Source: Bacteroides salyersiae WAL 10018 = DSM 18765 = JCM 12988 (GTDB lineage: Bacteria; Bacteroidota; Bacteroidia; Bacteroidales; Bacteroidaceae). Taken from it: a stretch of DNA of 64,000 nucleotides. Both the position numbers and the translations under genes were made by a program. The DNA lies in the NCBI RefSeq assembly GCF_000381365.1, contig NZ_KB905467.1, forward strand, positions 1,292,424 to 1,356,423. The letters are read 5' to 3'. Below are positions 43,695 through 51,880 of the stretch, one piece after another (positions within the stretch are counted from its first letter, which is position 1; each line of letters begins with the position of its first letter). A model generated the notes under the pieces. It did no database searches. It had not been told where the DNA came from and saw only the letters and a list, made by a program, of their open reading frames with translations.

Positions 43695-44094
43695 TCCACT
43701 CTTCGGGTTCTATCTCCCCGTTTCCGTTCAGATCGGGGCTCAGGTCGCGATGACCGCAGACGCGGCTGCCGGGATAGTCTTTTAAGAGTTTACCGACCAA
43801 TGCTTTGAGCGATTGTTTCTGGGCTTCCGTGCGGGTATCTTTGGCTTTTCCTTGGCAGTCCAGCCCTCCTTCATAGCAGATGCCGAGGGAGTTTAGATTG
43901 AAGCCGCGCACGTGGGCGCCTATCTTCTCGATGGGGCGCGTGGCTTTGACATCACCGTTTTTTCGGATGTAAAAATGGTAGCCGGTGTCGTTGAATCCCC
44001 GGCGGCGGTGGCACACTTCCAAGTCTTGCTCCGTAAACGTACGGTCTTCGCGGGTGGCCGAGCAATGAATGACGATCAGATCGATTTTTCTCAT
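43657..44094 (-). CDS. N-acetylmuramoyl-L-alanine amidase, T7-lysozyme-like
   Basis: The 145-residue Amidase_2 domain protein begins directly with the fold (MRKIDLIVIHCSATRED). Zinc ligands are the His of VIHCSA, the His of GAHVRGFN and the second His region CGHRDLSPD; NSLGICYEGG is a further landmark. There is no signal peptide, as in phage endolysins, so release would need lysis or a holin-like helper. In Bacteroides such genes recur next to HU-like and small helical proteins. It overlaps the glycosyltransferase gene tail-to-tail by 38 bp. Confidence 0.9.
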   Translation of the reverse strand: MRKIDLIVIHCSATREDRTFTEQDLEVCHRRRGFNDTGYHFYIRKNGDVKATRPIEKIGAHVRGFNLNSLGICYEGGLDCQGKAKDTRTEAQKQSLKALVGKLLKDYPGSRVCGHRDLSPDLNGNGEIEPEEWIKECPCFEVCEL

Positions 44095-44117
44095 CGGTGT
44101 CTCTCCTCCTCTCCTTT

Positions 44118-44363
44118 TTATTTGCGTAATTCACACTCCGTATTCCGGCAACGCTGTTCGCGCAACGAGAAGATTTCCGCATGCATCTCTTTTACTTTGG
44201 CGCTTAAGTCAAAATAATCTTTCAACGCTTTTTCCAGTTGCACCATCAAGAAACCGTATTGATCGGTTATCAATTCACTGAATTCTTTCGCCGTTCCTTT
44301 CTTCCGAAAGAACGGCAGGATTGCCACGAGGCATTCCACTACTTTCTCTATTATCTTTTTCAT
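44118..44363 (-). CDS. Small helical protein between HU-like and amidase genes
   Basis: The 81-residue product starts MKKIIEKVVECLVAILPFF, a short hydrophobic stretch that may be a membrane anchor, followed by a long helix with coiled-coil character (YGFLMVQLEKALKDYFDL, KVKEMHAEIFSLREQ). I do not recognise a named family. It lies 23 bp upstream of the amidase on the same strand, the slot often held by tiny membrane proteins in related Bacteroides clusters. A holin- or spanin-like helper for the amidase is conceivable but speculative. Confidence 0.65.
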   Translation of the reverse strand: MKKIIEKVVECLVAILPFFRKKGTAKEFSELITDQYGFLMVQLEKALKDYFDLSAKVKEMHAEIFSLREQRCRNTECELRK

Positions 44364-44375
44364 TTTGAATAATTA

Positions 44376-44512
44376 AATAATTTGCCAATGTGCTAATGTG
44401 CCAATTGGCTGCGCCATGGGTTGGATAATTTACCAATATGCCTGCTGCGTATATTCTAAAAAACACAGCGCAGCAATTGGCACATTGGCACATTGGCATA
44501 TTGACACATTAT
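44376..44512. repeat. GTGCCAAT-type inverted element before the HU-like stop codon
   Basis: Left-arm words such as TTGCCAATGTGCTAATGTGC pair with right-arm words such as AATTGGCACATTGGCACATT. The core around 44440-44480 (CTGCTGCGTATATTCT and ACACAGCGCAG) resembles the core at 34320-34355. The right arm ends at the stop codon of the HU-like gene. Confidence 0.85.
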
Positions 44513-45004
44513 TTACGCTGCCGGATCTTCCCCTTCTCCGTCTCCGCCGCCATTGCCGTTGTCGTTGCTTTTTGCGTCGGGCGATACGATTTCGAAACTG
44601 ATGTTATTGTTTCCGCCACGCGTGTCGGCTGTGGAGTCATTCACGAGACGCAGCGTATTGTCTACCTTGAAGCGGAGATTGACACGTTTGATATTCTTCA
44701 CTGTGCAATCCTTTTCCACCTCCACACCGGGACAGGTCAATGAGGTATAAAAAATGCCCAGACCGTCTACTTTCACTTTATCGCCGGATACGAGTACCTT
44801 CCGCATGGCGCGTACGAAAGATTTCATCACATGGATCACGTCTTCTACAGACAGCGAGCCGATGGCTTCTATTTCGCTGGCCAACAGGTCGATGGTATAT
44901 ATCTTCGCATCTCCGGGTTTGGGTCTCAGCAGATAAATCAGAGGTGAATTCTTGTCACCGATCTTTTTGTTGCGCGAGTAGCGCACTACAGGAACTGTTA
45001 TCAT
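44513..45004 (-). CDS. HU-like DNA-binding protein (HU-HIG type)
   Basis: The start at 45004 (MITVPVVRYSRNKKIGDKNS) is supported by a TATCTTTG promoter box at 45079-45072; the frame itself is longer. The 163-residue protein has an HU/IHF-like fold: YYLL-type beta then SEIEAIGSLSVEDVIHVMKSF, VSGDKVKVDGLGIFYTSLTCPG, the pattern of the Bacteroides-specific HU-HIG family. The C-terminus is a Gly/Asp/Asn-rich tail. It would bind DNA non-specifically, perhaps packaging it. It leads the minus-strand group with the small helical protein and amidase. Confidence 0.88.
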   Translation of the reverse strand: MITVPVVRYSRNKKIGDKNSPLIYLLRPKPGDAKIYTIDLLASEIEAIGSLSVEDVIHVMKSFVRAMRKVLVSGDKVKVDGLGIFYTSLTCPGVEVEKDCTVKNIKRVNLRFKVDNTLRLVNDSTADTRGGNNNISFEIVSPDAKSNDNGNGGGDGEGEDPAA

Positions 45005-45071
45005 ATGTGTGGATACCGGAAGGGATAAGAGCATGGAGAAGACGTTTCCTCCACTCTGACTTCCGATATGA

Positions 45072-45079
45072 CAAAGATA
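45072..45079 (-). promoter_or_regulatory. -7 box of the HU-like gene
   Basis: The minus strand TATCTTTG matches TAnnTTTG, about 67 bp before the start at 45004. Confidence 0.5.
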
Positions 45080-45177
45080 GGGGATGCGAAAAGGATGAAA
45101 ACAAGCAACATCGGACAACTGCGCACAACTGCATGATAAATCGGATAACGTCATAATAAAGTGAGAAAACACTTGCT

Positions 45178-45213
45178 GATTACCGTATAAATCGTTATCT
45201 TTACATGGTAATC
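45178..45213. promoter_or_regulatory. Inverted repeat around the DUF4248 promoter
   Basis: GATTACC (45178-45184) and GGTAATC (45207-45213) are perfect complements and bracket TATCTTTA (45196-45203), a near match to TAnnTTTG. The start codon at 45231 follows. A regulator binding here could control DUF4248. Confidence 0.4.
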
Positions 45214-45230
45214 ATACTGTACGATATTCA

Positions 45231-45560
45231 ATGAAAGAGGAAGATAAGTCACAAAAAAAAGAGCCGGAGGATGCCCTTTTCCGGTATCGGAGTTATGGAA
45301 AGAGCGAGTTAGCTTCGCTCTATCTGCCGGATATCCTGCCGGGCAGTGCCATGAGGGAATTCAACGAATGGATAGCCGCCTTTCCGGGATTGATGGAGGC
45401 TTTGTATGCCACCGGACTGGCACGGAAGTCAAAACGTTACACTCCGGCACAAGTCAGGCTGATAGCGGGGGCGCTGGGAAACATAAAGAAATGGGAGATC
45501 TCCCATCTCCCATTTCTTTATGTTTCCCAGCATTTCCATCCCCGGTTGGCACAGATGTAA
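45231..45560 (+). CDS. DUF4248 family protein
   Basis: The 109-residue cytoplasmic protein has the DUF4248 core: FRYRSYGKSELASLYLPDIL, AMREFNEWIAAFPGL and RKSKRYTPAQVRLI. This small family is specific to Bacteroidales and is often next to HU-like genes; it looks like a degenerate DNA-binding fold. Residues after about 83 (GNIKKWEISHLPFLYVSQHF) are encoded by one arm of a 26-bp inverted repeat and the start of the convergent gene's 3' end, so the original C-terminus was probably near ALGN. It overlaps the convergent AAA/PDDEXK gene by 43 bp. Confidence 0.85.
   Translation: MKEEDKSQKKEPEDALFRYRSYGKSELASLYLPDILPGSAMREFNEWIAAFPGLMEALYATGLARKSKRYTPAQVRLIAGALGNIKKWEISHLPFLYVSQHFHPRLAQM
45473..45531. 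terminator. 26-bp perfect inverted repeat at a convergent junction
   Basis: 45473-45498 and 45506-45531 are perfect complements with a 7-bp spacer, an extremely stable hairpin. It covers the 3' ends of the convergent DUF4248 and AAA/PDDEXK genes. The centre reads GGGAGATCTCCCATCTCCC, again with 7-bp spaced units. It may stop transcription from both sides. Confidence 0.7.
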
Positions 45561-47239
45561 ACCACATATGTGCGCACCTTGTAGTTGGGGAAATGCCGCA
45601 GTGTGTCTTCGGCATAACGGTGCACCTGCTCCACGTGTTCGGGCAGAGGTGCATCCAGTTCTAACATCTTTTCCGCCTCTTTGGCTTTGTAATATTTGAA
45701 TTCCACCAGGCGGTCGTCCGTGTAGTAATCCGTGCCCGGTATGCCGGTCATTTCGAAGTCTGCGCGTCCTTCCGAATTGTTCTGTTCGATGGCGAAGGTA
45801 TAGCAACTGCTCAGGTAGCGGGATACCAACTCGAAGAAAGAGCAACGGATGAAATTTTCATTGATCTTGTCGAACACCTGCGCGGGGAACTGGCCGAGGT
45901 ATTGCTCGAAATAGTTCCGGACAAGCGATTCGAAATCACGCTCGTCGACGAAGCGTTCGTAAGTGGGGACATACCGGTTGGCGCCGCCGTCTATACGGTT
46001 CAACACGTTGTAGTAGTCCATGTAGATGCTGCGCATGGTCAGGTTGGGGAGCGTCATGCGGAAACCGTTCTGCAGGGTTGTCATACCGAGATAGAAAAGG
46101 CTGACGGGATAGAAATTCTTGTCGAAGAACTTCTGCTTGTTGAATTTGCTGGAGAGGTCGGCTACGTTGTAAGCCAGTCCGTTGTCTATCACTAATGCAT
46201 CCAGCATGGCCTTCGAGTTTTCCAGCGAGAGGGTGAGCCGTCGCAGCCAGCCGATGTCGGTGCGCAGGTTCTCGTCTATCATCTCTTCGGGAACTTCACC
46301 GTGACGGGTAGCAAAATTTTTCAGAAAATAGGTCAGTATCGTTGCATTGAACAGTTTTTCTCCTTTGGGGCTGAAACGGTAGCCATCGTAGTTGTTGACG
46401 ATGAGCTGCCATATTTCATCGTAGCGTTCCTGGCTTCCGGTATACTTGTCGAGCACGTAGCGCAGATAGGTTTCCGTTTCGGCATGGGTAAAGCCTAACA
46501 TGTTGATGAAATCGGGATGTAGTGTCAGTATCTCGGCGATGTTGTATCCACTGGTCAGATCGTCCATCGTCACAGGCAGCACACCGGTACAGAAACAGGT
46601 GCGGATGCTGCCCTCACCGATACCTGCCTTGATTACTTTAAAAAAGGTGCGCAGGAAACTGTCAGCGGTGGTTACCTTCTCGTAGAGCGGATCGTTGTAA
46701 GAGGTCAGCAACTGGTTGGTGAAGTTGTCGTATTCGTCTATCAGAATGTAAACCGGAGGCAGTCCGTGTTCACGGGCATAAGTCAACGCTTCTTCCAGCA
46801 TCTGCGCGGCATTTTCGCGGGTGGAAAACTGAAAGTCTCCGAAGAGGTCACGGTTGTGTGTCACCATGATTTCCACGGGGCCGCGATTCAGAATATTGAA
46901 GTTCTTCTCCAGCTTTTCCATGCTATCCGCCATCACCATTTTCGAGAAGTCGTAGCGGGCGATCATGTACCGGTTGTGCTCCGGTGTGGGATGGCTGCCG
47001 ATGTATGTTCCTCCAAAGAGATCCTCAAACCGGTGGGTCAAGGTACGGTCGTAATAATGCGCCAAGGTAGATACCAACAAGCTCTTCCCGAAACGGCGGG
47101 GACGCAGGAACACGGGGGCTTTATAGGCCTCGAGACGCGGGATGTAATCCGTCTTATCCACATAATAAAAGCCACGGTCACGCATTTCGGCATAGTTGGC
47201 CACGGCATAGGGAATCGTTATACTTGCTTGAATTTTCAT
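45518..47239 (-). CDS. AAA-ATPase-like protein with PD-(D/E)XK nuclease domain
   Basis: The start at 47239 (MKIQASITIPYAVANY) or 47248 gives about 573 residues. The N-terminal AAA-ATPase_like domain has FYYVDKTDYIPRLEAY, a Walker A variant RPRRFGKSLL and a Walker B region PPVYILIDEYDNF. The C-terminal nuclease-like domain has RADFEMTGIPGTDYY and LVEFKYYKAKE, the D...E-x-K pattern. The family is multi-copy in Bacteroides and linked with mobile DNA, function unknown. Its 3' end forms one arm of the 26-bp inverted repeat. Confidence 0.9.
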   Translation of the reverse strand: MKIQASITIPYAVANYAEMRDRGFYYVDKTDYIPRLEAYKAPVFLRPRRFGKSLLVSTLAHYYDRTLTHRFEDLFGGTYIGSHPTPEHNRYMIARYDFSKMVMADSMEKLEKNFNILNRGPVEIMVTHNRDLFGDFQFSTRENAAQMLEEALTYAREHGLPPVYILIDEYDNFTNQLLTSYNDPLYEKVTTADSFLRTFFKVIKAGIGEGSIRTCFCTGVLPVTMDDLTSGYNIAEILTLHPDFINMLGFTHAETETYLRYVLDKYTGSQERYDEIWQLIVNNYDGYRFSPKGEKLFNATILTYFLKNFATRHGEVPEEMIDENLRTDIGWLRRLTLSLENSKAMLDALVIDNGLAYNVADLSSKFNKQKFFDKNFYPVSLFYLGMTTLQNGFRMTLPNLTMRSIYMDYYNVLNRIDGGANRYVPTYERFVDERDFESLVRNYFEQYLGQFPAQVFDKINENFIRCSFFELVSRYLSSCYTFAIEQNNSEGRADFEMTGIPGTDYYTDDRLVEFKYYKAKEAEKMLELDAPLPEHVEQVHRYAEDTLRHFPNYKVRTYVVYICANRGWKCWET

Positions 47240-47259
47240 ATCAGTCACAATTTATAAAA

Positions 47260-47371
47260 AGCCTCTCCCCAGCCCTCTCCGCAGGAGAGGGAGCAGGGAG
47301 ATACTCCTGCCTATATTAACTACTAAACTAACTCAGCTCCCTCTCCCACGGAGAGGGTTGGGGAGAGGCTT
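47260..47371. repeat. CCTCTCCCC palindromic element, copy 2
   Basis: GCCTCTCCCCAGCCCTCTCC at the left end and its complement GGAGAGGGTTGGGGAGAGGC at the right end enclose a core with CTAAACTAACTCAGCTCC. It lies 12 bp upstream of the AAA/PDDEXK start. The rest of the gap contains a 7-bp-period array at 47459-47500 (CTCCCAT, CTCTTAT, CTCCCTC) that reaches the stop codon of the next gene. Confidence 0.88.
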
Positions 47372-47495
47372 CCAACAATTACAAAGTTACAAAACTTTTT
47401 CGTATTTACCCCGGGGCCGGTATAAACTTTTATCCCTCATGTTTTCCCTTTTCCTCCTCTCCCCTCTCCATTCTCCCATCTCTTATCTCCCTCTC

Positions 47496-48431
47496 TTATA
47501 GTTTTTTTATCTCGTCAATAGGCAGACCCGAAATTTGGGCAATGGTTTCGTCAGGAAGATTTAGTACGTTTTTCATATTACGGGCGATGGTAATTTTACT
47601 TTCTTCACGTCCTTCTTCACGTCCTTCCTGAAGTCCTTCTTCGCGCCCTTCTTCGCGTCCTTCCTGAAGCCCCTCCTCACGGGCTGTTCCCAACACATCG
47701 TTTTGTATCATGATTGCATCTATGTGCCGGTCATAGGCCTGCCGCTCTGCAGGTTCCAGATTATAGTAGATCAGCTTTCTTCTCGCTTCCTCCAGTCCCG
47801 GTGCTTTGGTATCGGGGCGTATGATGCCGGTTTTGAGATACTCGATCCACTCTTCCAACGGGGTGACTGCCGATTTATTGAACTCATTGACGCGAATGAG
47901 AAAATATTCGGGAAAGATCTCGGCCGGCAGCTTCCTGACGATGACTCCTTTCTCCTTGGTGGTCACTTGGAGGAAATCTCCGGTATGCACTCCCACGAAA
48001 GTGTTCTGACCGTGATACAGGTAGTCGTTGCCCTGCCCTATGTCAAAGTAAAGGATACTGATGGAATATACCTTTTTGACATCCGAGTAAATGCGTCCCA
48101 GTCCGATATGCTCGGTGATGGTTTTGGCCACTCCGTAGAGGATACGTTCCAGATAATAAATCTCGCGGGTATTCTGTATTTCTACAATGATGATTTCATC
48201 CTTACTGTTGCGGGCTTTGATGTCTACCCGGTTGAACTTGTCTTCCGGACTCAGCTGGTTGCTTTCGCTCTCAAGAATCTCCAATATACGGATATTCTCT
48301 CCCAACAATACGGTAAGGAATCCCTCGAGCACCCCAAAATTAGCCTTATTCCTCAACAGGCGCTTCGCCGCCCAATCAAAGCGTATGTATCTGTCTTTCT
48401 GTTCCATATTCATATCCTCCGTTTTCTGCAA
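47496..48431 (-). CDS. Rpn-family recombination-promoting nuclease/putative transposase
   Basis: The 311-residue protein belongs to the PD-(D/E)XK nuclease-transposase family (PF12784-like). The N-terminal YIRFDWAAKRLLRNKANFGVL is diagnostic. The catalytic pattern is VDIKARNSKDEIIIVEIQ, with Glu-x-Gln in place of Glu-x-Lys. The C-terminal region has short repeats of GREEG and LQEG, as is common in this family, encoded at about 47600-47690. Rpn proteins promote RecA-independent recombination in E. coli; many Bacteroides copies are stand-alone. The start at 48431 or the second ATG (48413) is possible. Confidence 0.9.
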   Translation of the reverse strand: MQKTEDMNMEQKDRYIRFDWAAKRLLRNKANFGVLEGFLTVLLGENIRILEILESESNQLSPEDKFNRVDIKARNSKDEIIIVEIQNTREIYYLERILYGVAKTITEHIGLGRIYSDVKKVYSISILYFDIGQGNDYLYHGQNTFVGVHTGDFLQVTTKEKGVIVRKLPAEIFPEYFLIRVNEFNKSAVTPLEEWIEYLKTGIIRPDTKAPGLEEARRKLIYYNLEPAERQAYDRHIDAIMIQNDVLGTAREEGLQEGREEGREEGLQEGREEGREESKITIARNMKNVLNLPDETIAQISGLPIDEIKKL

Positions 48432-48449
48432 ATATACGCAATAAAAATG

Positions 48450-48565
48450 AATGATGATTTATGAATGATGATTTATGAATGATGATTTATGAGTTATGAT
48501 TTATGAGGTGCGGGGTGTGAATTACGTCCACAAAAATAAGTCATAATTCATAAATCATAATTCAA
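48450..48565. repeat. Inverted heptad-array element F
   Basis: The left arm (48450-48505) is eight consecutive 7-bp units alternating AATGATG and ATTTATG, with one AGTTATG. The right arm (48538-48565) has AAGTCAT, AATTCAT, AAATCAT and AATTCAA. The stop codon of the primase-helicase gene (48555-48557) lies inside the right arm. This is the most regular array of the window. Confidence 0.9.
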
Positions 48566-50372
48566 GAACCCCTTCTTCCGTGTTTTCCGGCAGCCAGCAG
48601 GCATTGTCGAACCGGGTTTCCCGCACCCTCCGTTCGGGTGGGGTCTGGGGAGACTTGTCCTCCTCGCAGGGCAGATAGCGGCCGGATACGGGATCGTAGA
48701 CGAATTGCGCTTCTCCCGGATGCCCCAAGTGCTTGAACTTCACTTTCTCCACATGGATGCGCACGACGCCCGTCGCATCATCCCGCTCCACCACCACTCC
48801 GAAATCGGCCTTGTTGTAAAAATCGGCCGAACCGTTTATGTCATACATTTCCGGTCGGGGCGTCTGCCCTGTTATCGCATTGCGGTTCATCTTGCGCGGA
48901 TGGGCCACGAGCACTACCAGGCAGTGGTTTCGGGTGGCAAAGCCGGAGAGCCGGTTGAGCAGGGTCGAGAGATATTGCGTTTCGGTCTGTCCGGGCCGCA
49001 TGTCGTGTTCGATCCGGTTCAAGGGGTCGATGACAAAGATGCGAATCCCCCGCCTTGCCACCAGTTCCCTACCCTTCGACAGGATGGCATCCACCGTGAA
49101 GTCCTCTTTGGGCAGGATATGGCATACGTGCTTTGCCAAGTAACGGGTGATACGCTCGTAAAGCCCCTCCGTCATTCCGAGACCGGGCTGGAAACGCCGG
49201 GCGGTGAGCTTCTCCGCCAACTTGCGGAGGTGGTAGACGATCGGGATGTTCTCCGGACTGAAAAAGCCGGCCGGCCAGTCGTGGCGCAGGCAAAGGCGGA
49301 GGACGAGCTCGTCCACCCATTCGGACTTTCCGGAGCCGGGAGTTCCGGTCACGATCAGCAGGCGCTGCAGTTCGAGGGTGCATAGACTGTCGAAATTCTC
49401 CCATCCGGTCTCGGCGCCCGGACCGAAGCCGTTTTCGTAAAGGGCACGCAGCTCCACGGCAAGATCGTCGGCCGTGAAAGCACCCTCGAGCGGCACCTCT
49501 TCGGCTTGCGACAGGGCGATGCGGAGACTCTCTACGCCATACTTCACCAGATGCTCGTTGGCATCCTTGCACTCCGGCCCGTAGGTGACGATGCGGCAGC
49601 GTTCGGGGCCGAAACGGCGGAGAAGTTCGGCACGCAGCTTCAAGCCTGCGGCATCGGTATCCACGGCGATGTAGATGAGCCGTTTGTTCTCGAAATGGCT
49701 CTCCACGAAACGGTCGAGCCAGGTGAGGTTTCCATTGGCGCCGGAGGGCACGGATATCGCATCCGCACGGCCGGTGGCGAGAAAGGAAGCGGCATCGAGC
49801 TCGCCCTCGGTGACGATGCATTCGGGGGTATCCGCGATGGCGTCGATGTTGTACGGGATAAGCTCGGCACCGGCGACCATCTTGAAATGCTTGGCGCCGC
49901 TACGATACTTGACATTGACCAGTACACCCTCTTCGAAGTAGTTGAAACAAAGGCAGTTCTCCTGCTGTCCGGTCTGCGGCATCGTTTCCGTCTGTTCCGT
50001 GAACCGCAGCGCGGCGATGACGGACTGGGGGATGCAACGCTCTTCCACCAGCCAGCGCTCCATCCGTTCGGAGAGCAGCAGCGCGGCGGGATTGAACGTC
50101 GGGCGGCGGAAATGTGCCGGCACGGAAGAGGAGGAAAAAGCGGTTTTCCGCTTGCGGGCCTGCCGTTCTTCGCGTTCGCGCAGCTCGGTTTCGTCGGGCA
50201 CATGGGCGCTCCATCCGCAATGATGGCAGTGGCACAATCCGGTGTCGAGGTTCACGGAAAGGGATTTGTCGCGTTTGTTGCGCCGCAGGTCGTGGCACTG
50301 CGGACAGTGAGTCTTTATTTTGCCGCCGGTACGTCCGGAGGTTTCGATGTTGAAAGAATGAAAATTTCTCAT
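48555..50372 (-). CDS. Primase-helicase (Twinkle/T7 gp4-like)
   Basis: The 605-residue protein has a zinc-ribbon start (CPQCHDLRRNK and CHCHHCGW), a TOPRIM domain with VTEGELDAASFL and IAVDTDAAGLKL, and a RecA-like helicase domain with Walker A TGTPGSGKSEW and Walker B IFVIDPLNRIE. This order is typical of phage and plasmid replicative primase-helicases. It would prime and unwind DNA in the cytoplasm. GC content of this gene is visibly higher than that of the flanking genes, suggesting transfer. It is followed upstream by a Lin1244-type gene and an HTH gene. Confidence 0.9.
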   Translation of the reverse strand: MRNFHSFNIETSGRTGGKIKTHCPQCHDLRRNKRDKSLSVNLDTGLCHCHHCGWSAHVPDETELREREERQARKRKTAFSSSSVPAHFRRPTFNPAALLLSERMERWLVEERCIPQSVIAALRFTEQTETMPQTGQQENCLCFNYFEEGVLVNVKYRSGAKHFKMVAGAELIPYNIDAIADTPECIVTEGELDAASFLATGRADAISVPSGANGNLTWLDRFVESHFENKRLIYIAVDTDAAGLKLRAELLRRFGPERCRIVTYGPECKDANEHLVKYGVESLRIALSQAEEVPLEGAFTADDLAVELRALYENGFGPGAETGWENFDSLCTLELQRLLIVTGTPGSGKSEWVDELVLRLCLRHDWPAGFFSPENIPIVYHLRKLAEKLTARRFQPGLGMTEGLYERITRYLAKHVCHILPKEDFTVDAILSKGRELVARRGIRIFVIDPLNRIEHDMRPGQTETQYLSTLLNRLSGFATRNHCLVVLVAHPRKMNRNAITGQTPRPEMYDINGSADFYNKADFGVVVERDDATGVVRIHVEKVKFKHLGHPGEAQFVYDPVSGRYLPCEEDKSPQTPPERRVRETRFDNACWLPENTEEGVLEL

Positions 50373-50383
50373 ATTTGGAAAAA

Positions 50384-50508
50384 GGCCTCTCCCCGGCCCT
50401 CTCCGTGGGAGAGGGAGCAGGGAGATACTCCTGTTTATTAATTAATTAAATAATTGTTTGCTAAACTAACTTAGCCCCCTCTCCCACGGAGAGGGCTGGG
50501 GAGAGGCC
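50384..50508. repeat. CCTCTCCCC palindromic element, copy 3
   Basis: GGCCTCTCCCCGGCCCTCTCC at the left and its complement near 50484-50508 at the right enclose the core with TAAACTAACTTAGCCCCCTC. It fills the gap between the primase-helicase start and the Lin1244-type gene. Confidence 0.88.
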
Positions 50509-50563
50509 TCCCACGGTTCTTACCGCCCCTAATCACCGTTTCCGGCACTTGCAAGGACGGTGC

Positions 50564-51418
50564 TCAGCGTGTCCATGCCTCCGTCTGGTCGTCCCACACC
50601 GCCCATGAGTTGGGGCGTGGCGGTGCATCGGCCGGTATGGGGCGTCCCATGTAAGTGCGCTGCTCTCCGGTCAGCGTCTCGTAGCGGTAGGCGTCGTTTT
50701 CTTCTCCGGCATCGGCCGGAATGTGCAGTTGCTCCGACGCCTGCCGCCCTTCATCGGATTTCATCCAGTACATGAACCGCCGTTTGGCATCGCTCAGTCC
50801 GGTCACCGTGTGCTCTTCGCCCCGCAGACGGAGAAAGGCGGTAAACGACGGGAGCAGTTGCGGCAGATCGGCGGCGAACTCCACTCCCCGCCCCGACAGG
50901 CGTGCCATGTCTTCGCACCACACCTGCTCGGAGGGCAAAAGGGCGATGGCTTCATCCATCGAAAGAACTCCCCTCACACGCTCTCTTGTGAGAGAGTTAT
51001 TTTCTTGTTCTTCTCTTCTCTGCTCTTCTTTACGCGCGTTATGCAGGAAACGGGAGTTGATTATCAGCGCATTATCCTCCAAGCTCCCCCCGAGTTCCTT
51101 CGACATCTCGTCACGTTTGCTCAAGAAATTCTCCATTCTTTTAATCAATCCGACAGAAAAAAACATGCCGTTTTCTTCCGAAAAAAGATCATAGTTTTCG
51201 ATAACGCGAACCACCACCGTTTTTTGCGTGTACCCCAATCTTGACACCAAGCCTGCGGTCTCGGTGACAGGCAGGCTAAAATCTGTCTGCAGCCGCAACA
51301 GTTCAATCAAAAGCCAATAGACGCCATATCCTCTCGCCCCTTCTTTTTGGAGAAGTTTTGCTAATTTCGGGTTGGTAGCCGAAGGGGCGTCGTGCTTGAA
51401 ATAAAAATTCTGCTTCAT
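50564..51418 (-). CDS. Lin1244/Lin1753-type replication-associated protein
   Basis: The start at 51418 (MKQNFYFKHDAPSATNPKLA) fits the DUF4373/Lin1244-like N-terminal domain, a winged-helix fold common in phage and plasmid initiator proteins: GARGYGVYWLLIELLRLQ. The 284-residue product's middle is low-complexity, with a segment EEQRREEQENNS, and the C-terminal part (MYWMKSDEGRQASEQL) is helical. It is transcribed with the primase-helicase gene; the two are probably initiator or loader and helicase of one replication module. Confidence 0.82.
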   Translation of the reverse strand: MKQNFYFKHDAPSATNPKLAKLLQKEGARGYGVYWLLIELLRLQTDFSLPVTETAGLVSRLGYTQKTVVVRVIENYDLFSEENGMFFSVGLIKRMENFLSKRDEMSKELGGSLEDNALIINSRFLHNARKEEQRREEQENNSLTRERVRGVLSMDEAIALLPSEQVWCEDMARLSGRGVEFAADLPQLLPSFTAFLRLRGEEHTVTGLSDAKRRFMYWMKSDEGRQASEQLHIPADAGEENDAYRYETLTGEQRTYMGRPIPADAPPRPNSWAVWDDQTEAWTR

Positions 51419-51484
51419 AAATATATTTTTTAATGACGGACACAAATATCCGGCAGCAAAGCTCGGAAGTTGTTTTCATATATC

Positions 51485-51504
51485 TGTTACGGTTTTTAGT
51501 AACA
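51485..51504. promoter_or_regulatory. TGTTAC-N8-GTAACA operator-like palindrome
   Basis: TGTTAC (51485-51490) and GTAACA (51499-51504) are perfect 6-bp complements separated by 8 bp. It lies in the divergent gap between the Lin1244-type gene and the HTH gene. A dimeric HTH protein, for instance the product of the neighbouring gene, could bind it. Confidence 0.45.
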
Positions 51505-51559
51505 AATATTTCCTTTTTATTTTGTCACTTTGCACGGTTATTTAAAAAGTGAAATCATT

Positions 51560-51880
51560 ATGAAGAAAAAAAAACTTAAAAAAAGAATCATTTACCAGAG
51601 TGATACCGACATGATACGTCGGACAGTTCAGGAAATCAGCCGGATAGCTGGAAGAAACCTTTTGCTCTACCGGTGTCACTGCCATCTCACCCAACGGGAA
51701 GTCTACTATCAGACCGGAATCAATTACCCTTTGATCTCCAATTATGAAAAAGAGATAAAAAACATGTGCGTCTACTCGTTCCTGATCACTTTTTATCGGG
51801 ATACGTGCAGGTATCTCGAGATAGGCGATCCGGAAGGGATCGTACAAATTTCGAACAAGTTGCTGGAGATACTGTTTTAA
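51560..51880 (+). CDS. HTH (XRE-like) protein
   Basis: The start at 51560 (MKKKKLKKRIIYQSD) gives 106 residues. The segment LTQREVYYQTGINYPLISNY is a plausible helix-turn-helix of the Cro/C1 type, followed by ENICV-like hydrophobic helices (MCVYSFLITFYRDTCRYLEI). It is encoded divergently from the replication pair with an operator-like palindrome between them, the classic layout of a repressor of a mobile element. The stop codon (51878-51880) is immediately followed by a CCTCTCCCC element. Confidence 0.7.
   Translation: MKKKKLKKRIIYQSDTDMIRRTVQEISRIAGRNLLLYRCHCHLTQREVYYQTGINYPLISNYEKEIKNMCVYSFLITFYRDTCRYLEIGDPEGIVQISNKLLEILF

Noticed and set aside
47496..48431. Insertion sequence around the Rpn-type putative transposase
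   Set aside because: No terminal inverted repeats or target duplication were seen that bracket the gene; the flanking palindromes belong to repeat families found elsewhere in the window.
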